This document shows positions 1 through 12,856 of a stretch of DNA of 64,000 bases, piece by piece. Under the pieces are notes generated by a model that had not been told where the DNA came from, did not search any database, and was given only the letters and a program-made list of their open reading frames with translations. Location: assembly GCF_040054535.1 (NCBI RefSeq), contig NC_090780.1:13654501-13718500 (forward strand), written 5' to 3'. Origin of the DNA: Antennarius striatus (Eukaryota; Chordata; Actinopteri; Lophiiformes; Antennariidae). A program made the translations under genes and the position numbers. Positions within the stretch are counted from its first letter, which is position 1. Each line of letters begins with the position of its first letter.

Positions 1-1520
1 GGAAAACCAATGTTATAAAAATAAGGATTGCATAGGTTTAGTATCAAGAACTTATAAATACTATCAGCTGAAGGGAAGTTCTTCCAGAAAATTCAGCCTC
101 AGACAGGTGATCCATGAAGGCAAACTGGGAAATGAGGCAAATGTGATTAAAATCTTAAAATAGTCACAGAGGGTGAGGTGATTGCATTGCAAAAAAAATC
201 AAAGCTAAGGTGAGACACGTTCCAGCTCACTAGAGTCTTTCACAAAAGACGTGCTGCCTGTGTCTGTGTGAGTCTGCTCCATACACTCTAGTTTTACTCA
301 GTGTGCAAAGACAGTTAGGTAAAGTGGAAACTATAAAATTGTCAGTGGTGTGAATGTGAGTATGAAAGGCATCAATGTGTGTGTTTGCCATGCGTCTGAC
401 TACTGACCTGGAGAAGATACACTGAACCTCTGACCTAATGCTCTATTTCAGCTATAGTCATTTACTCTTGGCAGTAAACCACACCTTCAATTTTAGCATC
501 AATGCCTCATGCTTAATGTTGACTCATTTATCATCATTTGCCTGCAGTCATGCTGTCACTCACACAGCATCAGCTTTTTAGAAGTAGGTTTACAATGACA
601 AGATATTGATTTTGTAATCTCTATGATAAAGAATAACAAGAGTCATGTGAAGATGACACCTTTCAAAGGAAGATGTCCTCCATTTGTGTATTAACCCTAG
701 AAAAGTGTTTATTTTTTAAATATTCTGTGGTCTAAGAAGATGACTTACCTTCAGGATCATCATCAAACCAGTTTTGCCTGGAAAAAGCTGGTATTTGTAG
801 AAAAATCACAGTATTAGAAGACAACTATTTATTGTTGTTAGATGTAACAGTTTCTATGGAAACAACACAAAGTTGTTTAACCACAATAAGTAAAGTTCAG
901 GAGATATGCTGTGGAAAAAAAAGTATTGCGGTAAAAAGTAGTTGCATTTAATTTTCATGTGATTGTGGGGGAATCTGATTACAAGAGAATGCCAGTGCTA
1001 TAAACATGAGAAAATTCCACCCTCTAAAAATGAACTGTACAAAAAAGAGGTGCATTCAAGTACAACACAGACAAACAAAAACAGCCACACTAACAAACAT
1101 TCATATAGATAGCACAGAGCAGAATGAGCCACCTAAGTAAACAGTCGCTTAATTAAAAGTATTGTATGAAATAAATGCTCTCTGAGGCATAGACTGTGGT
1201 TTGCAAAGAAAGTTCTCACTGGGTTCATTAAAGGCTAGAGTTCCAGTGCAGATCCGGCCACCCTCACCAGAATCATCATGAAGAATTTCTGCCCCTCAGA
1301 TAATATTTTCAGGTCAGGTGTTGTTGCAGCAGGGCCAAGGTTTGGGAAAGAAAATCTGCTAGAGGTTGGCCAAGGATCCAAACATAAATTGGATGACAAA
1401 GTTCAACAAACACCCTTATGAGTCACAATAAAAAAGTGAGGTTATGTCTCCTGGTATAACAACACCGACCATGTCTAAAATGAAAATACACATATGTATG
1501 TCTGCATTTTTGGTCATCTG
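1..1520. other. Non-coding left flank
   Basis: No long open frame, recognisable repeat or RNA gene is visible here. The stretch is AT-rich unique-looking DNA. If tex264 continues beyond the left edge, this would lie in one of its introns. The only coding-like signal is one short splice-flanked segment near 749-777, described separately. Confidence 0.5.
749..777 (-). other. Candidate 29-nt micro-exon, unknown gene
   Basis: On the minus strand a pyrimidine-rich acceptor (ctttttccag) is followed by 29 nt and then a strong donor (gtaagt). In one frame the segment reads QNWFDDDPE. It cannot directly follow tex264 exon 2, because that junction is in phase 0 and would meet a stop at once, so another exon would have to lie between. 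The segment could also be chance. I do not recognise a gene. Confidence 0.2.
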
Positions 1521-1531
1521 TTAACTCACAG

Positions 1532-1604
1532 AGTGCCAAAGACGTCATATTTCGTCTTATAGAATCCAAACGTTGAGTGCCAAAGACGTCATATTTCGTC
1601 TTAG
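1532..1604 (+). repeat. Subterminal direct repeats of the piggyBac left end
   Basis: The motif GAGTGCCAAAGACGTCAT, followed by ATTTCGTCTTA, occurs twice (about 1532-1560 and 1576-1604). Related inverted copies lie at the right end near 4558-4572 (CTCTGGCACTGGG) and 4589-4608. Repeated subterminal motifs are usual transposase-binding sites in this family. The core GACGTCAT also resembles a CRE/ATF site and may act in the transposase promoter; that part is inference. Confidence 0.7.
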
Positions 1605-1765
1605 GCGTTTTTTATAGGGAACGTTAGATCAAAGCGTTTCGCACATTCTGTGTGATTTTCAGCCTTGTATTCCATTTATTCCGGTCGGGGGCAGTGTTTC
1701 ACACCCTAGATCACCAGATAAAACGACGAAGAAGCGTCGGTGTTGGGGCAGTAGTGGAGAGCAAA

Positions 1766-4124
1766 ATGGCGAAGCGCAAGGCGAAAGCATGTGGAGGAGG
1801 CAGGTTCAAGCAGCTCACACTGGCACAGAGCTTGTCTGGCAGTGTAGCTGCTGTGGAAATGAGCGACAGCGGTAAGGATCGGGGGGCAGGAGATGCAACC
1901 AAGGAGATTGAAGACCGGATCGGAGGCGAGGAAAGCGTGGCGGGTTGTAGCGGGGCCCCCCCGCAGTTCGGCGGCGTCCCACGTGGGAGCGCCGCTGCGG
2001 AGGGTTCTCCGCTGCGTCTGTCCGGCGACGGTTCTGACTCAGAACCGGACCCGGACTCGTCATCCGACTGGATTCCGTCAGAAAGCAGCAGGGAGTCCTC
2101 CCCAGACCTGGGGGAGCCCACGGAGGATCTGAGGAGCAAAGGTAACTATTTTGCTACTTTGTTACATGATGTAAAAATCACGTGTCGGCCCTCCATCCCG
2201 CATAAGATGTTCCCCATCTATGAATGTATTACTCTTTTGTGTAGAATGGTACTTATTTCAGGCAAGTGTGTGTATATATGTATAATATGTGTGTGTGTGT
2301 GTGTGTGTGTGTTTTGTAGAATGGTACTTATTTCAGGCATGTGTGTGTATATATGTATAATATGTGTGTGTGTGTGTATTGTAGAATGGTACTTATTTCA
2401 GGCATGTGTGTATATAATATATATATATGTTGTGTAAAATGATATCCTACTTATTTCAAGCATGCATATATATAGTGTAAAATTGTATATTTCTATATTT
2501 TACAGTCCCTAACACGAGTAGAGGACGTGCACCTGCAAGAGGGAGAGGTGCGAGGAGACGCCAATCACTGGAGGTGGATGCAGGTGTTTGGGGTCATGAT
2601 GGCTGGAAACCCACTAAGTTCCCATTCGTGGCAACCCCTGGTCCCCAGAATGCGGCTGCAGACCTGGATTCAGACCAGCCGGTTGACTTCATGCAGCTGT
2701 TTCTGACTGAGGAGCTGCTGGGTCACATTGTGTCTCAGACCAACCTGTATGCACGGCAGTTTATACAGGCACATCCTGAAGCTCTGCCACACTCCAGAGA
2801 GAGGGTGTGGAAACCGGTGAACGTTCCAGAGCTCAAAAAGTACTTGGGTCTTACGTTCCTCACCGGCTACATAAAGAAGCCCAGCGTCAGCATGTACTGG
2901 AGTGAGGATCCAATGGAAGCCATTCCATACTTCAACAACACCATGCCACGCAACAGGTTCCAGCTAATTGGGAAGTTTCTCCACTTCAATGACAATGCCT
3001 CACAGGATGCTGGAGATAAACTTTATAAAGTGCGTCCTGTCCTTGATTCAATTATTTCCAAATTCAAAGAGCTGTATCAGCCCCATGAAAACATTTGCAT
3101 TGATGAGGGGATGTTGCAGTGGCGTGGACGCCTGAACTTCAGGGTTTACAACCCTCAGAAGCCAGTCAAATATGGCATAAAATCTTATATTTTGTGTGAC
3201 TCGCGGACTGGCTATTGTTACAATATGTTGCCTTATGTTGGCCAGCCGAGCACACTCCCAGACATTGTGTTCTCCCTCCTTGACCGCCTGACCGAGCAGG
3301 GGTACACAATATTCATGGACAATTTTTATAATTCTGTAAAACTGTGTGAGCAGTTGTGTAAAAAAAAGACCAATGTTTGTGGAACCCTCAGGAAAAACCG
3401 TGGCGAACCACAGATCATCAGGGAGCCGTCAAAGACAGACTTGGGTGAGGAGGGGAAGGTGGTGCGACACAACGGCCGGGTACTGGTCTTGGCCTGGCAG
3501 GACAAGCGCCTGGTGAGGATGATAACAACCTGCCACAACGACAGGATGCAGAGGGTGGAGGTGTGGCAGAAGGGTCAGCGGGAAAAAGTGGCACAGTTCA
3601 AACCGGAGTGTGTGGTTCAGTACAATTCCTGCATGAATGGGGTGGACAAACTTGACCAGAACATTGCGTACTACCCCTTCATCAGGAAAACTCAAAACTG
3701 GACAAAAAAGTTTGTCGCCTATTTGTTCCAGATTTGTGTGTACAATGCCTATGTGTTGTTCAGGTCCAGGAACCCAGGGATCAAGAAATCGCACCTTGAT
3801 TTCATGAAGGATATTGCCAGGTCCTGGACTGAAAAGGGGTACGTGTCACATGAGGAAGGCGAGGAGATGGAGGTCGAAGACGTGCTGCAAACCAGGTCAG
3901 TCAGAAACAGAGACCCAGAAGGCAGACTCGATGGCCTGATGTCCAGGCACAAGCTGGAACGTTTGAGGGCCACCACAAAGAAAGCACATCCCTCAAGGAA
4001 ATGTCGGGTGTGTGCTAGAAGGGGTGGGAGGAGTGAGACCAGGATGTGGTGCAAGGCCTGTCGTATTCCCCTGCATGCAGGAGAATGCTTCACTGTTTAT
4101 CACACTCAAAAGAAATATAATTGA
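1766..4124 (+). CDS. piggyBac transposase (two exons)
   Basis: DDE/DDD transposase that cuts and pastes at TTAA. Exons are 1766-2141 and 2506-4124, joined in phase 1 across a GT-AG intron (ggtaac ... tttacag), giving about 664 aa. The ATG at 1766 is the first Met and starts MAKRKAKACGGG. The first exon encodes a basic start followed by an acidic Ser/Asp-rich stretch. The catalytic aspartates are visible at about D325 (in ICIDEGM), D397 (in IFMDNFYN) and D506 (in NGVDKLDQ), with D509 just after. The C-terminal Cys/His domain (C625, C628, C641, C644, H649, C653, H658) matches the cross-brace zinc domain of piggyBac proteins. No stop or frameshift is seen. The nearby inverted ends argue for a mobile element rather than a domesticated PGBD gene. 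Whether it is active is not known. Confidence 0.9.
2236..2475 (+). repeat. Tandem repeat in the transposase intron
   Basis: A unit containing TGTAGAATGGTACTTATTTC followed by a (GT)n and TATA-rich tract occurs three times (starting near 2238, 2314 and 2380), with a fourth decayed copy near 2434. Units are about 65-80 bp apart. It lies wholly inside the transposase intron (2142-2505), so it does not disturb the reading frame. Confidence 0.75.
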
Positions 4125-4616
4125 TTACACCCACACACACTCACCTGTAAATGGTTCTGACAGTTGACAGTGAGATGAATGTACTTTGTTATGTTTTGTC
4201 TAATTTTCAAAATTGTTATAAAATCATTTGTTCATCAAAAATGTTTTTTATAATGTTGTTTGCATTGTTTCAATAAGTAAAAGTATTTTCAGAAGTTTGA
4301 TGTTGGAGTTTTGCTTGAATTTGCTTCTCTGCAGTAAAACGTCATTATCTCCGTTTTCTGGTCAAAATCAGCTGTTTTTGCTGAAACCACCCTGTGTTCT
4401 ACGGGCAATAACTAAACACACATAGATGCTAGAAACAAAATTTTTTTTTCTGATGAAAGAAGACAGTCTAAAGTTTCGGGTGATATGTGGAATATTTATG
4501 TAGCCTAAAAAATGAATATTTGGTGGGCCTTCAAAATTCAGTGAAAATGCTCAAAATCTCTGGCACTGGGGAGCTGTCCGCGCTGAAAGTGTCTGGCAGT
4601 CAATGAGTTTTTTTAA

Positions 4617-5072
4617 TGTCTGGAGTGAAATCTTAACTCAACATATTTCTTTTTGATCTTATTTTCTCTTTGCGTTCATTTTATAAGGATTGTCTCAGAA
4701 ATTCTATTGATCACATTAAAAGCATGATGGTCTCTCTTTTTTCAACCAGAAGAGAGCAGAGGTTCAAAAATAAAATGGATTTTAAAGCCACTTGGGAGAG
4801 AGATCAGAAGGACAGAGTGATGGAAAAGGTATTTAACAATTATGTTCACATGAGACAACAAAGCATACCCTGCCAGACCTTCCCTCCTTGAGCCTCTTTA
4901 ATTCAAACTTAAAAGCCATAACAGCAAGTGGGAAGCAATGCTGCAAAAAGGAAGTGGCCACATGACAACAGCTACGAGGATGATGATCAAAGGTCAGGCT
5001 GGACCAGAACGGATTCAGAGTTTTATCCTACCATGCTATGTCAATGGATCCTATTCTAGAGGAAAACAAGAG

Positions 5073-5073
<1 letters not shown>
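4617..5073. other. Non-coding stretch right of piggyBac
   Basis: AT-rich DNA without a recognisable gene. An open frame at 4670-4891 has no family resemblance and no supporting signals. Confidence 0.5.

Positions 5074-5134
<61 letters not shown>
5074..5134. repeat. (CA)n-(GA)n microsatellite
   Basis: About 41 nt of CA repeat is followed directly by about 20 nt of GA repeat. Confidence 0.97.
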
Positions 5135-5903
5135 TTTGGATTTTTAACATCACTTTTATTCATTAAAGTCCAACTACAAAATAATCATGTCACAAAAGAT
5201 CAAAAACAGATTCATGCAAAGAGGATTTTCAATAATACTGTGCGTTTTCTGAAAAAAGAAACATCTAACCTTTTAACATTTATCAAACTAAAAAAATTTT
5301 TGAAAAAGGTTTTGTGTTCACACGATCTTTAGAAAGTTTTACTGTCCAAAATGCGTAAAAATAAAGCCACGCCATCAATGGGTGATATAACCTTTCAAAA
5401 GCAACACAAAAGAATGAAGTCACTGTGATGGTTCAGAAAATCTGTAACGGAGTAATGTTAACATCTCTAAAGAATCTGCAGGAAACTCTGAGATGCTCTA
5501 ATTTGCCTTCTTGACCCCTGACACAGCAGTGTCGTTTGAAAGTACAGCAAAGATGCAACAAAAGTTCATTACTTCAGGGTGAAATCATTTGTATTAAAGG
5601 CCCGCTAAAATTTTTTTTTTAAAACCCACTTATGACATGTTGTTATGAAGAGCACGTTTGGAGGAGGAGCTAAGGATCAGGAAGTGGGAGGAGTCAGAGG
5701 AAGGAAGATTTATAAATTGAATAGGGAACAGGTGTGTGTCTTTTCCATGTCTGTGCAGTAGATCCAAACCACACCGGACAGAAATGTTTGTCTGCGTGAT
5801 CATATAAAAATCAGCCTACATTCTGTCAGCCTTCATTCCGTCAGCCTTCATTGCTGTCACCCCTGTTGCTTCATTTGCTGCCCCCAAAAGCCATAATAAA
5901 TTA
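5135..5903. other. Non-coding stretch
   Basis: No gene or clear repeat is recognised. The sequence is AT-rich, with a short partly repetitive segment (CATTCYGTCAGCCT, twice) near 5818-5850. Confidence 0.45.
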
Positions 5904-7590
5904 CCGTATTTTCCGCACTATAAGGCGCACCTAAAAGCCTAAAATGTTTTCCTAAACCCGTAATGCGCCTTATAATCCGGTGCGTCTTATATATGGATTA
6001 ATATTCATATTAATATTGGTTAAAAACATGATCGCTGAAAAAAAGCCGTCAGTCTGGCCGCCAGTCATGCCGCACTCCGCCACCAGAGGAGCCCCCTCAC
6101 AAGGCACTCGGGCCCACGCCCCCTAACAACGGTAGTCAAGGGGCGTCACCGGAGTCCCGGCTCTGACTGAGCTGCTCTCAGACGGTAGAGCAGACTGTAA
6201 GGAGCACCGGTGATTACGTAACAAAACATAAGGAACTTTCAACAATTCTATTAATAAAGTTTGACTGACTGACTGATCTCAGTATTTCCTAATAATTTTG
6301 TGTTGGAAATAACCCACTTTAAACTCAATTGGTCTTAAAAATGCCATTGTTCTGTCATCTGGAATCTAGTGACGGTCCATTCTATTAGTCTGTGGAAACA
6401 CACGGAGAAACTGGCATAAAGGTGAATGAAAGACCCTCAAAGCTGAACTTCCAGCCTTTTCTGAAATCTGAAGAGCAGAGTCACTGCTAGACAAAGGTGC
6501 CAACGGGTGTGCTGTAATTGATCTACAAATGTAGTTGATAGCTCTGGGCGGCCGGCCGAGGGGCACATTCAGGCTTGTGTATTCTGTCTGCAGCGACGCG
6601 CTGTGAGATTCACGGCGGTGAGACACCGACGTTAAAGTCAGTTCTAGGAGTAAAACAGCGTCATATTTGCCAGTAAATTAGCGGCCTGACATTAAAAACT
6701 AGTTAAAACATTGTTTAGGACATACAGCAGCAAATAGCTGCACCTCACCTCCGACTGGACTACCGATCGATCAAAACAATATTTAATCAATAAACGAAGA
6801 CGAACGTCAGAGCTTAAATATCTGTTTCGAACTTCAGATCAGGAAATAATCTGGTTTTTTAATATGCGTGTTGACTTCATTCTAAGATGGTAAAGTGATC
6901 AAGTGATCAGGTTTCCTTGATGAGGCTCAGAATGGCTTATTGACATAACAATAGGGGCCATTCAAAGGAAGTCAGGAAGTCATGAATGCAATCATGACTG
7001 TCTGAGCAGCGCGGCTCTATCTAGTGGACGGATTGCGCAACTACAGCCGCTGCAGTTTAATTTTTCAAATTTTATATACTGTTTTGATCCCCGAAGGGTA
7101 ATTAAGAATGCACACTCTAGCTAATGATTCAAACGCATGCATATATATATTAGTGTGTACAGGCCCCTGTAGCACACACACGCATACACAAGGGGGCCTG
7201 TAGGCATGCAAGGGAGGTAGAGTGGCAGGCAGCTCCATCTTGGTGCGCCTTAAATTAGCAATTTGTAAAGGGGACAGCACCTTGCTCAAGGGCGCCTCGG
7301 CAGTGCTCCAGAGGTGAGCTGACACCTCCCACTGTCAGCTCACCTCCGGGTATTTTTTGGGCGGGAGTGGGAATCGAACCGCCGATCTTGAAATCATAGG
7401 ACGACCCGCTCTATCGCCTGCTTTACCACTGAGCCACTGCCGCCCCAAACATTTTAATTACATCATTTTATTTTTTTATTGTGTGCCCTTTACAATCCGG
7501 TGCGCCTTATATATGAAATAAATTATAAAATGAACAAATTATTGAGGGTGCGCCTTATAGTCCAGTGCGCCTTATAGTGTGGAAATACTG
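5904..7590. mobile_element. Tc1/mariner (Tigger-like) non-autonomous element
   Basis: The ends are inverted: the left reads CCGTATTTTCCGCACTATAA after a TA at 5902-5903, and the right, on the other strand, reads CAGTATTTCCACACTATAA before a TA at 7591-7592. Both arms carry further inverted or direct copies of CTATAAGGCGCACC-type motifs. This arrangement and the TA target fit teleost Tigger/pogo-like TIR elements. The interior has no transposase, contains a retroposon-like tail (near 6250) and a nested SINE (7071-7446). Family naming is from memory of similar teleost repeats and is not verified. Confidence 0.75.
7071..7446 (-). mobile_element. tRNA-derived SINE nested in the Tigger-like element
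   Basis: Read on the minus strand it starts GGGGCGGCAGTGGCTCAGTGG, with a box A-like TGGCTCAGTGG and a box B-like GGTTCGATTCC about 45 nt later, as in tRNA-derived SINE heads. It continues with a body containing CCGAGGCGCCCTTGAGCAAGG, a motif common in teleost SINEs, and ends near GGGATCAAAACAGTATATAAA. A CA-rich tract sits near 7170-7190. Confidence 0.7.
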
Positions 7591-7592
7591 TA

Positions 7593-8776
7593 CAGAAGAA
7601 ATCTTTGGTGTTTCCATGTGCCCGACCGCACAGCCATAGTGTAAGTCAAAGTCCTCGTAATCAGCCCACCTGCATCAACTCCATACACAAGTATTATATA
7701 CATGTTTTTTAAAAATGTCAGCAGCTGATCTCTTTGGACATCTCCTCACCAGCTTTTTGCCAGTGTCTCCAGCCAAAGGGTTGTGGATTAACTTCCTTAT
7801 GTTCTACACTGACGGGTCTTTCTCACGCATCTATTTAATATTTGCTCACACAGTGGCAAAGCAGTTTGGCCTTTTCAATGCTGGACAGAGAGGTAGAGAT
7901 ACAGACAGACAGAATGAAACTCATCCATGTGCCCCCTAGGACCATAGAATCTGTGCCTTCTCCTGAGCTACAAGCATTTGCTTGGTTGCACTGGAATAAT
8001 GAAGACATCCAAGCAACAGAGGACTTATTCCATTAACTAACTTAGTGATGTTATCTAAAAAAAAAAAAAGTGAACTCATAAGTAATTACTTTATGTGTTC
8101 TCATATGTTTTAATTATTTTCTCCAAACAAAATTAAAAAAGCAAGACTTCAATTTCTCTGTGTATGAGCGCACTAAGTTTGCCCCTCATAAATACTTTAA
8201 AGCTGGGGTTCATGCTGAATGTGCTCGCTTAGGGTAGGTTTTGGTTAATTGGTCGGACATGCATGTTCTTGCAGTGGGGACGAGAGTTAATTAGCATCTG
8301 TGAACGTAGAGCAGCACAGAGTGATTCTGAGCATTAAGACACAGAGCTGCCGAAGTGTTGCATTATGATTATGGGATTAGAAAGAATTTACATACGAACC
8401 AAGCACAGAAAGAGAACTGAATGCAAATTCAGTTTGCTAACAAGCTTGGCTCCCTACTGGTACGATGTATGTGAGGCACTGCACCGCTTAAAAAAATAAT
8501 AAAAAATATCAGAGTAAACATGATTGCCTGCAGACACCCAACACCTGAAAGGAACTAAATTTACTGAAGAATTATACACAAATACAAATTTTACCTACCA
8601 GTTACCCATCAGGAGACTTGGTCTGTGAAAATTATATTGTAATCGGTTATAGATGAAATTCTACCTGATGATTAGTTCTGACATAAAATTGTGTTACTCT
8701 GGTCATACTATCGCATCATTATTGCATAATGTTAAGTAGGATTGAATTAAACAAATACAATTTATAATCTTCGAAG
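7593..8776. other. Non-coding stretch
   Basis: No gene or repeat is recognised. Two overlapping short open frames at 7715-8036 have no protein family resemblance. Confidence 0.45.
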
Positions 8777-9470
8777 GCTTCAGTAATAGCTAGTTACCAG
8801 GATGGACCTGCAGCTGCAGTTGTCTGTCCAGGTTCAGTGACTTTTGTAAGTGTTCTATCAATATCTACTGTAGTTCTAAATTTTTTTCTATTTATTTAAA
8901 GTGTTAGGAGCTTGGACCACAATCTTTCTGCTGCAAGCTTTAGAACAAGCTACAAGAGTGCAGTGCTGCTTGGCTTTGAGACTAAACTAACCATGATGTT
9001 TGTGTCATAAAAAAAGTGCCTCAAGACATAAACAGCGGGCAGCTCTACAGGCTAATTTAATTCCATACTCGAAGCTCAATAAGCACAACCAGATAATATC
9101 ATCAAGTGTCAGTCAAACATCAAACTGTGGAAAACTTTGCAGAAATAGTGCAGAAATGATACTGAATTTCAGAAAAGGGCATTTAAACAAGCTGATCCTT
9201 CTGCCTGGAATGTGTTCCAAAATGACCTGCCTCTCAGACAGATGGTCTCACTTTCTACATTTAAAGCTTGGATTAACGACTTTGCTGCAGGAACATATGG
9301 CTGTAAATGTTTTGTTTGACTTACGAAGCCCTTCTGGTTCTTTGCTAATTATCCTCACTGTATATTGAAATGTGCATGTACCTAAACTTGCTGCCTGTCC
9401 TGGTGTGCTTGTAATACAGGTTTTGAATATCAATGAGACTTTTTTTCTGGTTAAATAAAGTTAAAATCAG
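8777..9470 (+). repeat. Diverged dispersed repeat, copy A, with LINE-like tail
   Basis: The first 350 nt align, with many gaps, to 14527-14890: both share GGATGGACCTGCAGCTGC, then a GCAGTGC block, then AGTGCCTC followed by GATAAACAG or CATAAACAG. Downstream, broken reading frames resemble the C-terminal tail of L2/CR1-type LINE proteins (for example a segment readable as PGMCSKMTCLSDRWSHFLHL in one frame). The end at AATAAAGTTAAAAT looks like a retroposon 3' end. Confidence 0.55.
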
Positions 9471-9882
9471 CAACTTTCAAAAATGGGGGATTAGAGAGAA
9501 AAGAAGAAACTAAGGAAATATCAATGAAATGTTAAAAAATTAATTAAGGAGGGGGAAATGGAAATTTGCTCTTTTTTTTTAGCTTGTAAAAAATTTAAAC
9601 ATTAACAGCAACAGCTGCAAAACATAAATATTCCATAATTATCTCATGCAAAAGTTTTTTTTTAAAAACTGACAAAGGACTTGGGCCAGGGGACCGGGGG
9701 GGGGTGGCTGGACAAAAAAGTTCTATTAATTTGTCCTACAGGGGATAAATAAAGTTGATTTCTTTATTTATTTTTGTCTTGGTACTTCATGTACTTAATG
9801 TATTAAGCACTGAATGTATTTTTACTTATATAAGCTTTTGCAAGAATGGATTTTACCTGTGATGGAGTATTATAAAAGTGTA
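9471..9882. other. Non-coding, with a retroposon-like tail
   Basis: AT-rich DNA. The segment CTACAGGGGATAAATAAAG near 9735 resembles the 3' tails of teleost SINEs. A short G-run (about 9 G) lies near 9698. Confidence 0.4.
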
Positions 9883-10235
9883 CAGTGCGCCCTCATTACT
9901 TGCGTTTAATGCGTTCCAGGAACGACACGTGAATCCCAAATTCTGTGGTATAGCGACAAACTATTTGTCTTATTATTTACAGTAATTTAAACGTTTATGA
10001 ACCCTCCCCTTACTGATATTAAACCATCTCCTATCTGTATTACCATTCCCCACACTCTTATCAACTGTTAGAGCACTTTTGTGTCTCACGGAAGTCCAAC
10101 ACTCACGGAACATCACACACGTCCAGATGCCATCAGCCAATAGAATATGCGTACGGTATGACATAACTGCCTACCAAAAATCCACGATGAGGAGAAGTTG
10201 CGAGTCTTGATGTGCGAACGCGTGATGGCGCAATG
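9883..10235 (+). mobile_element. 353-bp TIR MITE (Tigger-like), copy 1
   Basis: The left end CAGTGCGCCCTC follows TA (9881-9882) and the decayed right end precedes TA (10236-10237). It shares its whole structure, including TTAATGCGTTCCAGGAAC near one end and a GACAYAAAAGTGCT-type centre, with an inverted copy at 60607-60959 of identical length. The TA target and CAGTG ends fit pogo/Tigger MITEs. Confidence 0.8.
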
Positions 10236-10237
10236 TA

Positions 10238-12856
<2,619 letters not shown>

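Larger units (their letters stand above)
1521..4616 (+). mobile_element. piggyBac-type DNA transposon, apparently full length
   Basis: The element is bounded by TTAA at 1521-1524 and TTAA at 4613-4616, the target site used by piggyBac elements. The ends are inverted: the left end reads CTCACAGAGTGCCAAAGAC just inside TTAA, and the right end, on the other strand, reads CTCATTGACTGCCAGACAC. The right end has five extra A residues between TTAA and the inverted repeat, so the exact boundary is slightly uncertain. Inside lies one two-exon transposase gene with all expected catalytic aspartates. No second gene is seen. The 3' part (4125-4616) is AT-rich untranslated sequence. Confidence 0.85.

Noticed and set aside
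1652..1765. Longer transposase start at 1652
   Set aside because: It would need a non-ATG start; the first ATG at 1766 is in good context and gives a normal length.
1711..2139. Antisense 142-codon frame over the piggyBac first exon
   Set aside because: Shadow frame of a GC-rich coding exon with no family resemblance.
7370..7446. A tRNA gene at this place
   Set aside because: Box A and B-like motifs are present but the sequence does not fold as a full cloverleaf and continues into a SINE body.
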